Assembly (NCBI GenBank): GCA_964459065.1
Contig: CAYWMN010000106.1
Location: 1 to 11,985 of the forward strand
DNA length: 11,985 bases
Direction of reading: 5' to 3'
Origin: JAMCXS01 sp964459065
Lineage (GTDB): Bacteria > Acidobacteriota > Terriglobia > UBA7540
Shown: positions 1-7,831 of the stretch, in pieces
Numbering within the stretch: the stretch's first letter is position 1
How the letters are laid out: every line of letters begins with the position of its first letter
Notes under the pieces: model-generated
The model's input: only the letters and a program-made list of their open reading frames with translations
The model's database searches: none
Told to the model about the DNA's origin: nothing
Position numbers and translations under genes: made by a program

Positions 1-20
1 CCGGGCCTGAGAAAATCAAG

Positions 21-51
21 AGCCCGCGACACAGAAACCAGTGTCGCGGCT
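21..51 (-). terminator. Strong hairpin with T-rich tail downstream of the minus-strand operon (also REP-like)
   Basis: An 11-bp inverted repeat (21-32 with 41-51, arm GCCGCGACAC plus flanking bases, one bulged C in the left arm) encloses an 8-nt loop at 33-40. Read on the minus strand, the stem is followed by TCTTGATTTTCTC, a T-rich stretch. With its position about 60 nt past the stop of the Tat-signal gene, this fits an intrinsic terminator for the five-gene minus-strand operon. The near-perfect GC-rich palindrome is also what a dispersed REP-type element looks like; copy number cannot be judged from one window. A second, weaker pairing (CGGGC at 2-6 with GCCCG at 22-26) could compete with it. 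Confidence 0.55.
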
Positions 52-113
52 ACCCGTTCCAATGGCGGCACAAAATTGCGCGGTGAGGACACGGTCCTTA
101 CAGTGCGAACCGC

Positions 114-1292
114 TTACGATTCCGATTTCGGAAGCACAAACACGCGGCCGGGGTTGTCTTTGACGATCAAGCCTGGGGCGTGGCCGCCCAGGTCCACGAA
201 CAATTGCTTCATGGCTGCGCCGTGCAGGACGTTGTTGGTGATGACGGAGTCGCCGATGTTTTTGTAGACGATGCCGTAAGAAGGCGACCAGAGGCCGCGG
301 CTGCCGTCGTCGCGGCCATTGCGCAGGCTGTTGCCCACGCAGGCGATGCCTTCGGCATGGTCCAGGCGAATGTGGGAGGAATCGTGGCTGGAAGGTTTGG
401 CAAACTTGCCGCTGCGGCGGAAGTAGTTTCCCGTGATGGTCATTTCCGAGCAAGGCACTTTGCCACTGGCCACCAGCGCAAGGCCGGAAGTTCCAGCGCG
501 GTCAAAAAAGTTGCCGTTGATGATGTAGGCGTTTCCACCTTTGATCAGGACATTCTCCTGATGGTTCCATTCAATGCGATTGGCGGTCATGGTGACGGAA
601 GCGTTGTCTCCGCGGGCGCCAAAGCCTGTTCCGCGATTGCCTGAGAACCAGTTGTCCATGATGAAGCCGTCCCATCCGCGCAGCCGCAGACCGTCGCCGC
701 CGTTGAAGGCCAGCATGGAATGGCGCACGGAAAAACACCAGGCGCGTTTGAGGCTGAGGCCGTCGCCGGTAAACCGCGCCACCCGGCAGCGCTCAATGCG
801 GAAGGAATCCTCATGCTCATACTTGGGTTTGTTCAGGAAGATTCCGTGAATGCCGCTGCCCAGATTGCCGCCGTCGAGCGCCAGGCCGTCCAGGGTGATT
901 CCGCGGGCTCCGGTCATGTTGAGCAGGCAGGAGGCCTTGGGGTCAGCCAGCACGATCGCGGTATCGCCTGAAGCGCCGTAGTCCCATGAAGGAATCGCCA
1001 CAACCGAAACGTGAGGCCGCAACTGAAGCTCTCCGCTGCGGTAAACGCCGGGAGGGATAAAGACCGCGCCTTGCCGCTCCGCAGCCGCGTCTAGGGTTCG
1101 CTGCAGGGCTTGGGTGTCGAGGGCTTTGCCGTCGCCCTTGGCGCCGAAATCGCGGACATTCAGCAGGCCGCCCGCAGGACCAGGCTTTGCTTGCGCAAAT
1201 GCCGCCATGCCGAGCGTGAAGGGCGCCGCTCCGGCCAGGGCTCCGGCCATCAAATGCCGCCGGCTGAACTGGGACTTGTCAGGATTGCTCAT
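114..1292 (-). CDS. Tat-exported right-handed beta-helix protein (pectate-lyase superfamily fold)
   Basis: This 392-residue protein begins with a twin-arginine signal: S10-R11-R12-H-L-M, then a hydrophobic Ala/Gly stretch and a probable cleavage site near AFA-QA (33/34) or AQA-KP (35/36). Mature residues 45-55 (NVRDFGAKGDG), followed by DTQALQRTLDAA and FIPPGVY, are the classic N-terminal cap of the Pectate_lyase_3 family. From about residue 110 to 385 short beta strands recur with Asn/Gly turns (ITGNYF, INGNFF, ITNNVLHG), as in a parallel beta-helix. I see no certain catalytic set, so lyase or hydrolase activity is not shown. It resembles the TIGR03808-type Tat-exported repeat proteins, from memory. 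The start is well supported by the ribosome site GAGGTGA 5-6 nt before ATG. It begins 24 nt after the PEPC stop, so it is probably the last gene of that operon, although its exported role is unlike its neighbours. Confidence 0.8.
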   Translation of the reverse strand: MSNPDKSQFSRRHLMAGALAGAAPFTLGMAAFAQAKPGPAGGLLNVRDFGAKGDGKALDTQALQRTLDAAAERQGAVFIPPGVYRSGELQLRPHVSVVAIPSWDYGASGDTAIVLADPKASCLLNMTGARGITLDGLALDGGNLGSGIHGIFLNKPKYEHEDSFRIERCRVARFTGDGLSLKRAWCFSVRHSMLAFNGGDGLRLRGWDGFIMDNWFSGNRGTGFGARGDNASVTMTANRIEWNHQENVLIKGGNAYIINGNFFDRAGTSGLALVASGKVPCSEMTITGNYFRRSGKFAKPSSHDSSHIRLDHAEGIACVGNSLRNGRDDGSRGLWSPSYGIVYKNIGDSVITNNVLHGAAMKQLFVDLGGHAPGLIVKDNPGRVFVLPKSES

Positions 1293-1316
1293 CGATCACC
1301 TCACTGGTGAAGCAGG
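1293..1316 (-). promoter_or_regulatory. Ribosome binding site inside a small hairpin
   Basis: In the 24-nt gap between the PEPC stop and the Tat-gene start, the minus strand reads TTCACCAGTGAGGTGATCG before the ATG. GAGGTGA is a strong Shine-Dalgarno sequence. Its GGTGA half can pair with the preceding TCACC over a 5-nt loop, so the site could be partly masked. The stem is only 5 bp, so any effect on translation is inference. Confidence 0.4.
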
Positions 1317-4013
1317 TTATCCGGTGCTCTTCATTCCGAAGGCGATTCCGCCCACGGTCATCTGCAGCAGGCGGTGGAGTTCCGGGGAAGGCTTGCGCGC
1401 GCGGCGCCACTGCTCGAGGAATCGGATCTGCAGGAAGTTCAGCGGATCAACGTAGGGATTGCGCAGGCGAATGGATTCGCTGAGCACCGGCTGGCGCTCC
1501 AGCAGGTGTTTGGACTCGGTGATTTCAAGCACGTACCGCACGGTGCGCTGGTATTCGGTTTCAATGCGGCCGGAAATGGCCTCGCGCAGGCTTGCCGGAC
1601 GGCACAAGGCGTCATAGCGGCGTGCGATGTAGAGGTCGGTCTTGGCGAGCGAGGCTTCAGCGTTGTCGATGACCACGGCAAAGAAAGGCCAGTGGTGGTA
1701 CATCTGGCGGAGCACGCTCATGCCGTCGTCGGGATGCGATTCCAGAAATTCCTGAAGCCCGTGTCCCAGCCCGTACCAGGCGGGAATAAAATGGCGCGAC
1801 TGCGTCCAGGAAAATACCCAGGGGATGGCGCGGAGGTTGCTGAGGTCATTGGAATTGGAGCGGCGGCTGGGCCGGGAGCCGAGGCGCAGGTTTTCAATCA
1901 GGTCAATCGGCGTCGCCTGCCGGAAAAATTTTATAAAGTCCGGCGTCTCGTAGACCAGATTGCGGTAGAAGCCGCTGCTGGCATGGGCGATCTGTTCAGC
2001 GTATTCTTCCCAGCGTTCGGCCTGCCGGGATTCGGGCTGCTGTTCATGGCGGTGGAAATGCGTGTTCAGAACGGAAGTGATCAGCTGCTCCAGATTCCTC
2101 TCAGCAATTTCCAGATTCGCGTACTTGAGAGAAATCACCTCGCCCTGTTCGGTGATCCGCATCCGGCCTCCGGGCGCCGCGTAGGGCTGCGCCTGGACGC
2201 TGCGGTGGGACTGGCCTCCGCCCCGCCCGATGGTTCCTCCCTTGCCGTGGAACAGCCCCAGCCGAATGCGGTGTTTTTCCGCCACCTGCCAGAGATGTTT
2301 CTGCGCCTTGAACAGCGCCCAGTTGGCGGCAAAATATCCGCCGTCCTTGACGGAATCGGAATAGCCGAGCATCACTTCCTGGAAGTTGCCGCGCGAGCGC
2401 AGGATGCCGCGGTAAACCTTATCTTTCAACAACCGGTCCAGGATTTTGGGGCCATTTTCGAGGTCATCCAGGGTTTCAAAAAGCGGGATGACGTCAAAAC
2501 TGGAGCGGTACCTTCCTTTGCCTTGCGGCTGCACCAGCCCGGCCTGCCAGCCCAGCAGCAGAATGTTCCAGAAGTCGGCGGCCCGATGGGTCATGCTGAG
2601 AATGTAGCGGTGCGAAGCGGGCTCTCCGCAACGGTCCTGGATTTGTTTGAGCGCTTTGAATTCATCGATCGTTCGACGGATGGCAGGCGATGTCTTGAGG
2701 GGATGCGGACGGGTTGCCATCAGCGATTGAATCGACTGGATGCGTGCGTCTTCAGGTTCGGCCGGCAAGCGCGCCGCGCGGAGAAGGGCATCGGCCGCCG
2801 AGCTGACCAGGGAGCCGTGCTGGCGGAAATCGAGGCTGGCGCCGTGAAAGCCGAAAACGCGGACGGCGGTGTGCAGGCGTCCGGGAGCGAGCGATGCCAG
2901 GCGCGGGCTGGGTTGCTCCTTGAGCGTCTGCTCGAGAAGCTTGACGTCGCGCTCAAATTCGCCGGGCTCCGAATAGGCGCCCCGGGCCCTTTCGGCGGTG
3001 CGCTCCAGCCTCCAGATCATGATGCGAATCTTGCGGCGGTAAAGCTCGCGGGGCTGGTCAACTTGTTCAAAGGCCCGCGTCGCCGGAAAGCGCCGCATGT
3101 CGCGACCGATGTCCCGCCCCAGCTTGCGCTCAATCGCCGGGTTTGAACAGGGAAAAGAGATCAGGCTGAGAAAGCGATCGAGATTGCGGCAGTAATAACC
3201 CAGAATGCTTTTGCGCAGGCGCTCGGCGGCGTCCAGGCTGGTCTCGGGCGTGACGTTGGGATTGCCGTCGCGGTCGGTTCCCACCCAGGAGCCGAAGCGG
3301 ATGAACGGACGGCCATCGGCGAGGCGCGGGTCAAAGCGGCTGATCTCCTGGTTGAAGCGGTCCCACAGGATGCCCGCCAGATCGTAAATGGTCCTCTCAA
3401 GAAAGATGAGAGAGTTTTCGACCTCGAGCTCCGGGGTCATGGGCCGCTCCCGGACCTCTTCAGTGAGCCAAAGCGCCTCAATCCAGGGATCGACGGACTT
3501 TTCGATGGAATGCTCCGGGGAATCGCCCAGGGCCTCAAGCGACCGCCCGATCTGGAGGACATGATTGAAGACGCTTCGGCGCTTGGCCTCGGTGGGGTGA
3601 GCCGTCAGGACGGGTTCAATGCGCATGGAGCGGAGCAGGCCGGCCAATTCCTCGGAGGGAAGATGCCGATGGGCGGCTGTGGTGAAAGTCCGCCGAAAGG
3701 ACATGGGAGCGCCCGACTCCTGTTTTTCGTACCCCCGCAACCGGCGGATGCGCTGGCGCTCCTCGCAGAGGTTGACCAGATGGAAAAAGAGGCTGAAGGC
3801 GTGCGCGACCTCTGAGGCGCTGCGCAGAGATAGTTTCCGGACTTCCGTATCGGATTTTTCCAACAGCTCAGGGGTGGGTTTTTGACGGATCTGTTTGGAA
3901 AGGTTCCGAAGCGCCTCAATGCTTTCAAAAACATCCCGCCCGCATTGCTCGTCGACCAGCACACCCAGGCGCGTGGTTAACAGGCGAACTTCTTTCCGCA
4001 GGTTTTCATCCAT
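1317..4013 (-). CDS. ppc: Phosphoenolpyruvate carboxylase
   Basis: PEPC carboxylates phosphoenolpyruvate with bicarbonate to give oxaloacetate and phosphate, an anaplerotic reaction that feeds aspartate synthesis. The 898-residue product has the usual length (E. coli enzyme 883) and both ends look intact. Visible motifs are VLTAHPTE with catalytic His139, GSWVGTDRDGNP (241-252), LDFRQ with Arg397, LGYSDSVKDGG (549-559), the glycine-rich loop FHGKGGTIGRGGG (588-600), TEQGE (621-625), WTQSRHFIPAW (736-746) and the C-terminal GMKSTG. Two positions are unusual. Lys591 stands where E. coli has Arg581, and Ser896 stands where E. coli has Asn881, a residue of the aspartate-inhibitor site. The other inhibitor-site residues (E. 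coli Arg587, Lys773, Arg832) appear kept as Arg597, Lys791 and Arg851. The ribosome site is weak. It starts 35 nt after thrC and is probably translated from the same transcript, linking oxaloacetate supply to the aspartate pathway. Confidence 0.97.
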   Translation of the reverse strand: MDENLRKEVRLLTTRLGVLVDEQCGRDVFESIEALRNLSKQIRQKPTPELLEKSDTEVRKLSLRSASEVAHAFSLFFHLVNLCEERQRIRRLRGYEKQESGAPMSFRRTFTTAAHRHLPSEELAGLLRSMRIEPVLTAHPTEAKRRSVFNHVLQIGRSLEALGDSPEHSIEKSVDPWIEALWLTEEVRERPMTPELEVENSLIFLERTIYDLAGILWDRFNQEISRFDPRLADGRPFIRFGSWVGTDRDGNPNVTPETSLDAAERLRKSILGYYCRNLDRFLSLISFPCSNPAIERKLGRDIGRDMRRFPATRAFEQVDQPRELYRRKIRIMIWRLERTAERARGAYSEPGEFERDVKLLEQTLKEQPSPRLASLAPGRLHTAVRVFGFHGASLDFRQHGSLVSSAADALLRAARLPAEPEDARIQSIQSLMATRPHPLKTSPAIRRTIDEFKALKQIQDRCGEPASHRYILSMTHRAADFWNILLLGWQAGLVQPQGKGRYRSSFDVIPLFETLDDLENGPKILDRLLKDKVYRGILRSRGNFQEVMLGYSDSVKDGGYFAANWALFKAQKHLWQVAEKHRIRLGLFHGKGGTIGRGGGQSHRSVQAQPYAAPGGRMRITEQGEVISLKYANLEIAERNLEQLITSVLNTHFHRHEQQPESRQAERWEEYAEQIAHASSGFYRNLVYETPDFIKFFRQATPIDLIENLRLGSRPSRRSNSNDLSNLRAIPWVFSWTQSRHFIPAWYGLGHGLQEFLESHPDDGMSVLRQMYHHWPFFAVVIDNAEASLAKTDLYIARRYDALCRPASLREAISGRIETEYQRTVRYVLEITESKHLLERQPVLSESIRLRNPYVDPLNFLQIRFLEQWRRARKPSPELHRLLQMTVGGIAFGMKSTG

Positions 4014-4048
4014 ATCAGCTCGGTTTTAGCTCCAGGTGTGAAGTCCCT

Positions 4049-5341
4049 TCACGCAGGCACGGCCAGCGCGGCCTCCAATGCCTTGCGCAGGGCGTCCAGA
4101 TTCGGTTCGACTCTCAGGCGCTGGCGGCATTCCTGGACCGAAGAACGATGCCGCATGACGTAATCGGTATCTTTCAGTTGATGCCCGGTCAGGACCGCCA
4201 GGATATCGGCATGCCGCTCGATCCTGCCGGAGCGGACCAGCTTTCTGATGCCGGCGATGGTTGCGGCAGAGGCCGGTTCGCATCCCACGCCATCCTGGGC
4301 CAGAACCGTCTTGGCTTCAAAAATCTCTTCATCGGTTACGGACTCGCAGAATCCGTTGGTCCACTCCAGCACCCGCCGCGCTTTCTTCCAATTGGCCGGG
4401 CGTCCGATTCGGATCGCGGTAGCCTCGGTGTCGGGTTTATCAACCGGAAGCAGCTTGTCGGAACCGGCGGCAAGGGTGCGGAAGAAAGGATTCGCGCCGG
4501 CCGCTTGAATCACCACAATGCGCGGGACTTTTTCAATGAAGCCCAGCTCTTTCAATTCCCGCAGGCCTTTGCCGATCGCCGAAGCGTTGCCCAGGTTTCC
4601 GCCGGGAACGACGATGTAGTCGGGCGGTTGCCAGGCGCGCTGCTCCAGCATTTCGGGCACGATGGTCTTTTGCCCTTCAATCCGAAAGGGATTGATCGAG
4701 TTGACCAGATAGAAATCCATTTCCCCGGCGATTTGGCGGAGCAGGGCGAAAGCCTGGTCGAAGGTATCGCCGACCTCAACCACCAAAGCTCCAAAGTCCA
4801 GCGCCTGAGCAAGCTTGGCCGCGGAGATTTGGCGGTAGGGAACAAAAATGACCGTCTTCATTCCCGCCCGTCCCGCATAAGCGGCCATCGACGACGAGGT
4901 GTTGCCGGTGGAAGCACACGCGACAGTCCGCACCCCCCGCGAGGCGGCGCGCGTGATGCAGGCGGTCATTCCCAGGTCTTTGAATGAGCCGGTGGGGTTG
5001 ATTCCCTGATGCTTGATGGTCAACTGCACGGGGCCTGCCCACGAGCCCGCGCGCGGGGTTTCCACCAGCGGCGTGGAACCTTCGGAAAGTGAGACGACGG
5101 GGTCGTTGGGACCGGCGAAGGGCAGCAGTTCGCGGAAGCGCCACACGCCGCTGCGGTCCACCGGCTTGTTGCTCAGGCGGCGCTCGAGCCAGGCGGAACG
5201 GACCGTCTTGGGGTCAAACGGATCGAATTCGCATTTGACTTCCAGAAGGCCTCCGCAGTAGGCGCACTGGTAGACGCCTTGATTGGCCTCCTGCCGGCGG
5301 CCGCAAGCTTCTTCAACGCATTGAGTATAGGCTGATGCCAT
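4049..5341 (-). CDS. thrC: Threonine synthase (PLP-dependent)
   Basis: Threonine synthase converts O-phosphohomoserine to threonine using pyridoxal phosphate, in the cytoplasm. The 430-residue protein opens with a zinc-ribbon-like set of cysteines (Cys8, Cys13, Cys26, Cys29), as in many threonine synthases of the non-E. coli (plant/Aquifex-like) subgroup. The PLP lysine is Lys121 in NPTGSFKDLGM. The phosphate/PLP-binding loops follow as ASTGNTSSSMAAYAGRAG (143-160) and PGGNLGNASAIGKG (246-259). GCEPASAATIAG (353-364) near the C-terminus is also typical of fold-type II PLP enzymes. The ATG has no clear Shine-Dalgarno sequence, but no better start lies nearby and the cysteine motif requires it. 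It lies 44 nt after the aspartate kinase stop and 35 nt before ppc. Its neighbours argue strongly for threonine synthase rather than cysteate synthase or another PLP lyase of this fold. Confidence 0.93.
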   Translation of the reverse strand: MASAYTQCVEEACGRRQEANQGVYQCAYCGGLLEVKCEFDPFDPKTVRSAWLERRLSNKPVDRSGVWRFRELLPFAGPNDPVVSLSEGSTPLVETPRAGSWAGPVQLTIKHQGINPTGSFKDLGMTACITRAASRGVRTVACASTGNTSSSMAAYAGRAGMKTVIFVPYRQISAAKLAQALDFGALVVEVGDTFDQAFALLRQIAGEMDFYLVNSINPFRIEGQKTIVPEMLEQRAWQPPDYIVVPGGNLGNASAIGKGLRELKELGFIEKVPRIVVIQAAGANPFFRTLAAGSDKLLPVDKPDTEATAIRIGRPANWKKARRVLEWTNGFCESVTDEEIFEAKTVLAQDGVGCEPASAATIAGIRKLVRSGRIERHADILAVLTGHQLKDTDYVMRHRSSVQECRQRLRVEPNLDALRKALEAALAVPA

Positions 5342-5385
5342 GTCGTTAACGTTTCTATCCGGCCGGCGATGGTTTTGCCGCCGCG

Positions 5386-6819
5386 CTATAAGTGAAATTC
5401 TTCATGGATCGCTTTCACCGCCGCCTTCATGTCGGAGGCTTTGAGGGCGAAGGAGATGCTGATTTCCGATGAGCCCTGCGCAATGGCGATGATATTGATC
5501 CCCTGCCGTCCCAGCGCTACGAAGGCGTTGCCGGCAATGCCAGGAGTCCCTTTCATGTGTTCGCCGACCATGACCACAATGGCGACTTTCGGCAACACTT
5601 CCACCACGCCGACATAATCGTGCAACATCTCGAGTTCAAAGATCTTTTCGAGACGGGCTTTCACGCGTGGGAAATCGCTATGATGAATGGCGAAGGATAA
5701 AACGTTGTCCGCGGAGGATTGAGTCACCACCAGCGTGGACACTTCCTCCACCGCCAATCCCTCAAAAACCCGCGCGGCCAGTTGCGGGAAACTCAGCGTA
5801 TTCCTGCTGCTGATCGTCATCAGGTCGGCGTCTTTCACGGAAGTGATGGCTTTAACGCCGCTTTGGCCGTTTGCGGGAACCGCAACAATCTTGGTTCCGG
5901 GGCAGGAAGGATTGAAACTATTCTTGATCCAGACCGGAATTTTTTTGTTCATCACGGGCTGAATGGTTTTGGGGTGCAGCACCTTCGCCCCAAAGAAAGA
6001 AAGTTCAATCGCTTCCCGGTAAGAGATTTCAGGCAGAATCCGGGCTTCGGGCACCAGGCGCGGGTCCGCCGTCATCACGCCGTCAACATCGGTCCAGATC
6101 CAGACCTCATCCGCGTCAACCGCCGACGCCAGGATGGTGGCGCTGTAATCGGAGCCGCCGCGTCCCAGGGTGGTGCCGAGGCCTTCAGCGGTGGCGCCGC
6201 GAAAGCCGGTGATCACGGGAATGACGCCCTGGCTTTTTAACGCCGCCAACCGCTCGCGGGCTTTGGCGTTGGTTTCTTTAAATAGCGGCGACGCGTTGCC
6301 GAAGTTGTCGTCGGTGACGATCAGCTCGGTTGCGTCCACGGCTTCAGCCTTCAACCCTCGCGACCGCAGGATCGCCGCCATCAGCGTCGAGGACATCACC
6401 TCGCCAAGGCTGGAGAGAGTGTCCATGCCTCGGGGAGTGATTTCCCGGACCAGCGTGAATCCTGAACACAAATCCTCAAAATGTTTGATTTGCTCCGCCA
6501 GGCGAGGAAGAATGGCCGCCTGCTCGCCGGCCGAAAGCGCCTGGTCGGCAACTTCGCGGTGCCGGTGAGCCAGCTCCTGACGCGTGCCTTTCCACTGCTT
6601 TTCGACTCCCAGGCTGGCTTGTGTGGCGGCGCGCACCAGCATATCGGTGACGCCGCCCATGGCGGAGACCACCACCAGCAGGTCCGCCCGCCGGGCGTGT
6701 TCCTGCAAAATCCCGGCCACGCCCTGCATTCTCTCAGCGTTGCCGAGAGAAGTGCCCCCGAACTTCATGACAATCGTGGGCCGTTTGCTTTTGCCCGAAG
6801 TCTGAACTTCTTTTGCCAT
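5386..6819 (-). CDS. lysC: Aspartate kinase, monofunctional, with tandem ACT domains
   Basis: Aspartate kinase phosphorylates aspartate, the committed step to lysine, threonine and methionine. From the ATG at 6819 the protein has 477 residues. The amino-acid kinase domain shows KFGGTS (19-24), a helical insert at about 75-125 as in the E. coli LysC/ThrA/MetL type, GRGGSDYSA (219-227), WTDVDGVMTADPR (242-254) and FGAKVLHPKT (276-285). Two ACT domains fill about 325-477, with QGSSEISISF (448-457) typical of the effector-binding interface. Feedback control by lysine or threonine is therefore likely, but which one cannot be read by eye. No homoserine dehydrogenase domain follows, so it is not a ThrA fusion. 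A TTG at 6855 would add 12 residues; I prefer the ATG because AGG lies 8 nt upstream and the extra residues are not family-like. It is 68 nt downstream of the LysR gene. Confidence 0.94.
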   Translation of the reverse strand: MAKEVQTSGKSKRPTIVMKFGGTSLGNAERMQGVAGILQEHARRADLLVVVSAMGGVTDMLVRAATQASLGVEKQWKGTRQELAHRHREVADQALSAGEQAAILPRLAEQIKHFEDLCSGFTLVREITPRGMDTLSSLGEVMSSTLMAAILRSRGLKAEAVDATELIVTDDNFGNASPLFKETNAKARERLAALKSQGVIPVITGFRGATAEGLGTTLGRGGSDYSATILASAVDADEVWIWTDVDGVMTADPRLVPEARILPEISYREAIELSFFGAKVLHPKTIQPVMNKKIPVWIKNSFNPSCPGTKIVAVPANGQSGVKAITSVKDADLMTISSRNTLSFPQLAARVFEGLAVEEVSTLVVTQSSADNVLSFAIHHSDFPRVKARLEKIFELEMLHDYVGVVEVLPKVAIVVMVGEHMKGTPGIAGNAFVALGRQGINIIAIAQGSSEISISFALKASDMKAAVKAIHEEFHL

Positions 6820-6871
6820 TTTCTTAACCTGCAAACAAACAGAGGCCTCCGCCAAAGCCGCGCAGAAGCCT

Positions 6872-6888
6872 GGGGCTCACCCAGCCCC
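6872..6888 (-). promoter_or_regulatory. GC hairpin at the lysR stop codon
   Basis: GGGGCT (6872-6877) pairs with AGCCCC (6883-6888) around a 5-nt loop. The stem touches the lysR stop codon (TAG, 6890-6888 on the minus strand) and lies in the gap before aspartate kinase. No T-run follows, so it is not a standard intrinsic terminator. It could stabilise or process the mRNA, or slow transcription between regulator and enzyme genes; that is inference. Confidence 0.4.
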
Positions 6889-7814
6889 TAGCGTTTCTTC
6901 GACTTTGTTGGAACCCCGGAACCCGAATGAGAGGTTTTTGTTGATTCTTGTACAACTTGCAAAAACACCTTGGCAGGTAAAGACAGATAACGATCCCGGC
7001 GATAAATCAATCCCAGTTCACGGTAAATCTTCTGTCCTTCCAGGGGAATCAGCTTGAGCACTCCCGCCGCCACTTCCGGCTGCGCGTACTCGCGGTTGAT
7101 GAGGGAAATTCCCAACCCTGCGCCGACAAATTTCTTTTGCGTCTCCACGCTTGCCAACTCCATCGAAATTTGCAGATGGTTGCGGTAATCGCGCAACAAG
7201 CGGTCGATGACAACCCGGGTATGGCCCGTCTTGGGAAGGATCAGCGGATGCTGAGCGATTTCTTCAATGGTGACGCTGCGGTTCTTGGCCAGCGGATGAT
7301 GCTTGGGCACCACCACCTGAACCTCATCGCGAAAAACCGGCAGGATCTCAATATTCGTGGCCGTTTGAGGCAGGGTTACGATGCCCATATCCACCGCCCC
7401 TTCCTGCACCTTCTGAAGGATCTTGTGACTGAAGTTCCGGTAGATGCTGATTTGAACGAGCGGGTAGAGCTGGCGAAACCGGGCGAACGTTTTGGGCAAG
7501 ACATAGAGGCAGGTGGCCTCGTTCGCGCCGATATAGAGTTTGCCACGCGGCGTCTGATTCAGCTCGGCAATGGTTTGGAGCGCTTCCTTCTGCAGGTCCA
7601 GGAGCTTCTGGGCATAGCGCAGAAGGATCTCGCCGGCCGGCGTGAGCAGCACTTTTTTGCCGCTTCGGTCAAAGAGCTTTTCACCGCACTCCTGCTCCAG
7701 CAGGCGCACCTGAGCGCTGATGGCGGGTTGAGTGCGGTAGATCTTCTCAGCCGCGCGGGAAAAGCTTTGCAGCCTGGCGACTTCCAGGAAGCTGGCTAGC
7801 TGATCGTAATCCAT
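6888..7814 (-). CDS. LysR-family transcriptional regulator
   Basis: This 308-residue protein has the standard LysR layout. A winged helix-turn-helix spans about residues 3-61, with SFSRAAEKIYRTQPAISAQV as the core and KVLLTPAG as the wing. A linker helix runs to about 88, then a periplasmic-binding-protein-like effector domain (about 91-290) contains VGAGLGISLI (230-239). The tail from 291 is polar and basic. The general look is CysB/CbbR-like, but the effector cannot be told from sequence. It heads the run of aspartate kinase, threonine synthase and PEPC on the same strand, which is unusual because LysR genes more often diverge from their targets. Here the target may be its own operon, the divergent TPR gene, or both. 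Upstream lies an AT-rich inverted repeat suitable for autoregulation. The ribosome site (AGGT, 10 nt from ATG) is weak. Confidence 0.93.
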   Translation of the reverse strand: MDYDQLASFLEVARLQSFSRAAEKIYRTQPAISAQVRLLEQECGEKLFDRSGKKVLLTPAGEILLRYAQKLLDLQKEALQTIAELNQTPRGKLYIGANEATCLYVLPKTFARFRQLYPLVQISIYRNFSHKILQKVQEGAVDMGIVTLPQTATNIEILPVFRDEVQVVVPKHHPLAKNRSVTIEEIAQHPLILPKTGHTRVVIDRLLRDYRNHLQISMELASVETQKKFVGAGLGISLINREYAQPEVAAGVLKLIPLEGQKIYRELGLIYRRDRYLSLPAKVFLQVVQESTKTSHSGSGVPTKSKKR

Positions 7815-7831
7815 AAAGAAAGGTACCTGCT

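Noticed and set aside
1374..3146. A 590-codon open frame on the plus strand, antisense to ppc
   Set aside because: It lies wholly inside a clear PEPC gene, its product has no recognisable motif, and long antisense frames are common in GC-rich genes. Nothing supports an overlapping gene.
4148..4987. A 279-codon plus-strand frame antisense to threonine synthase
   Set aside because: It is a shadow of the strongly supported thrC frame, with low-complexity composition and no family features.
6820..6855. TTG start extending aspartate kinase by 12 residues
   Set aside because: The ATG at 6819 has a better-placed AGG, and the family sequence does not need the extension.
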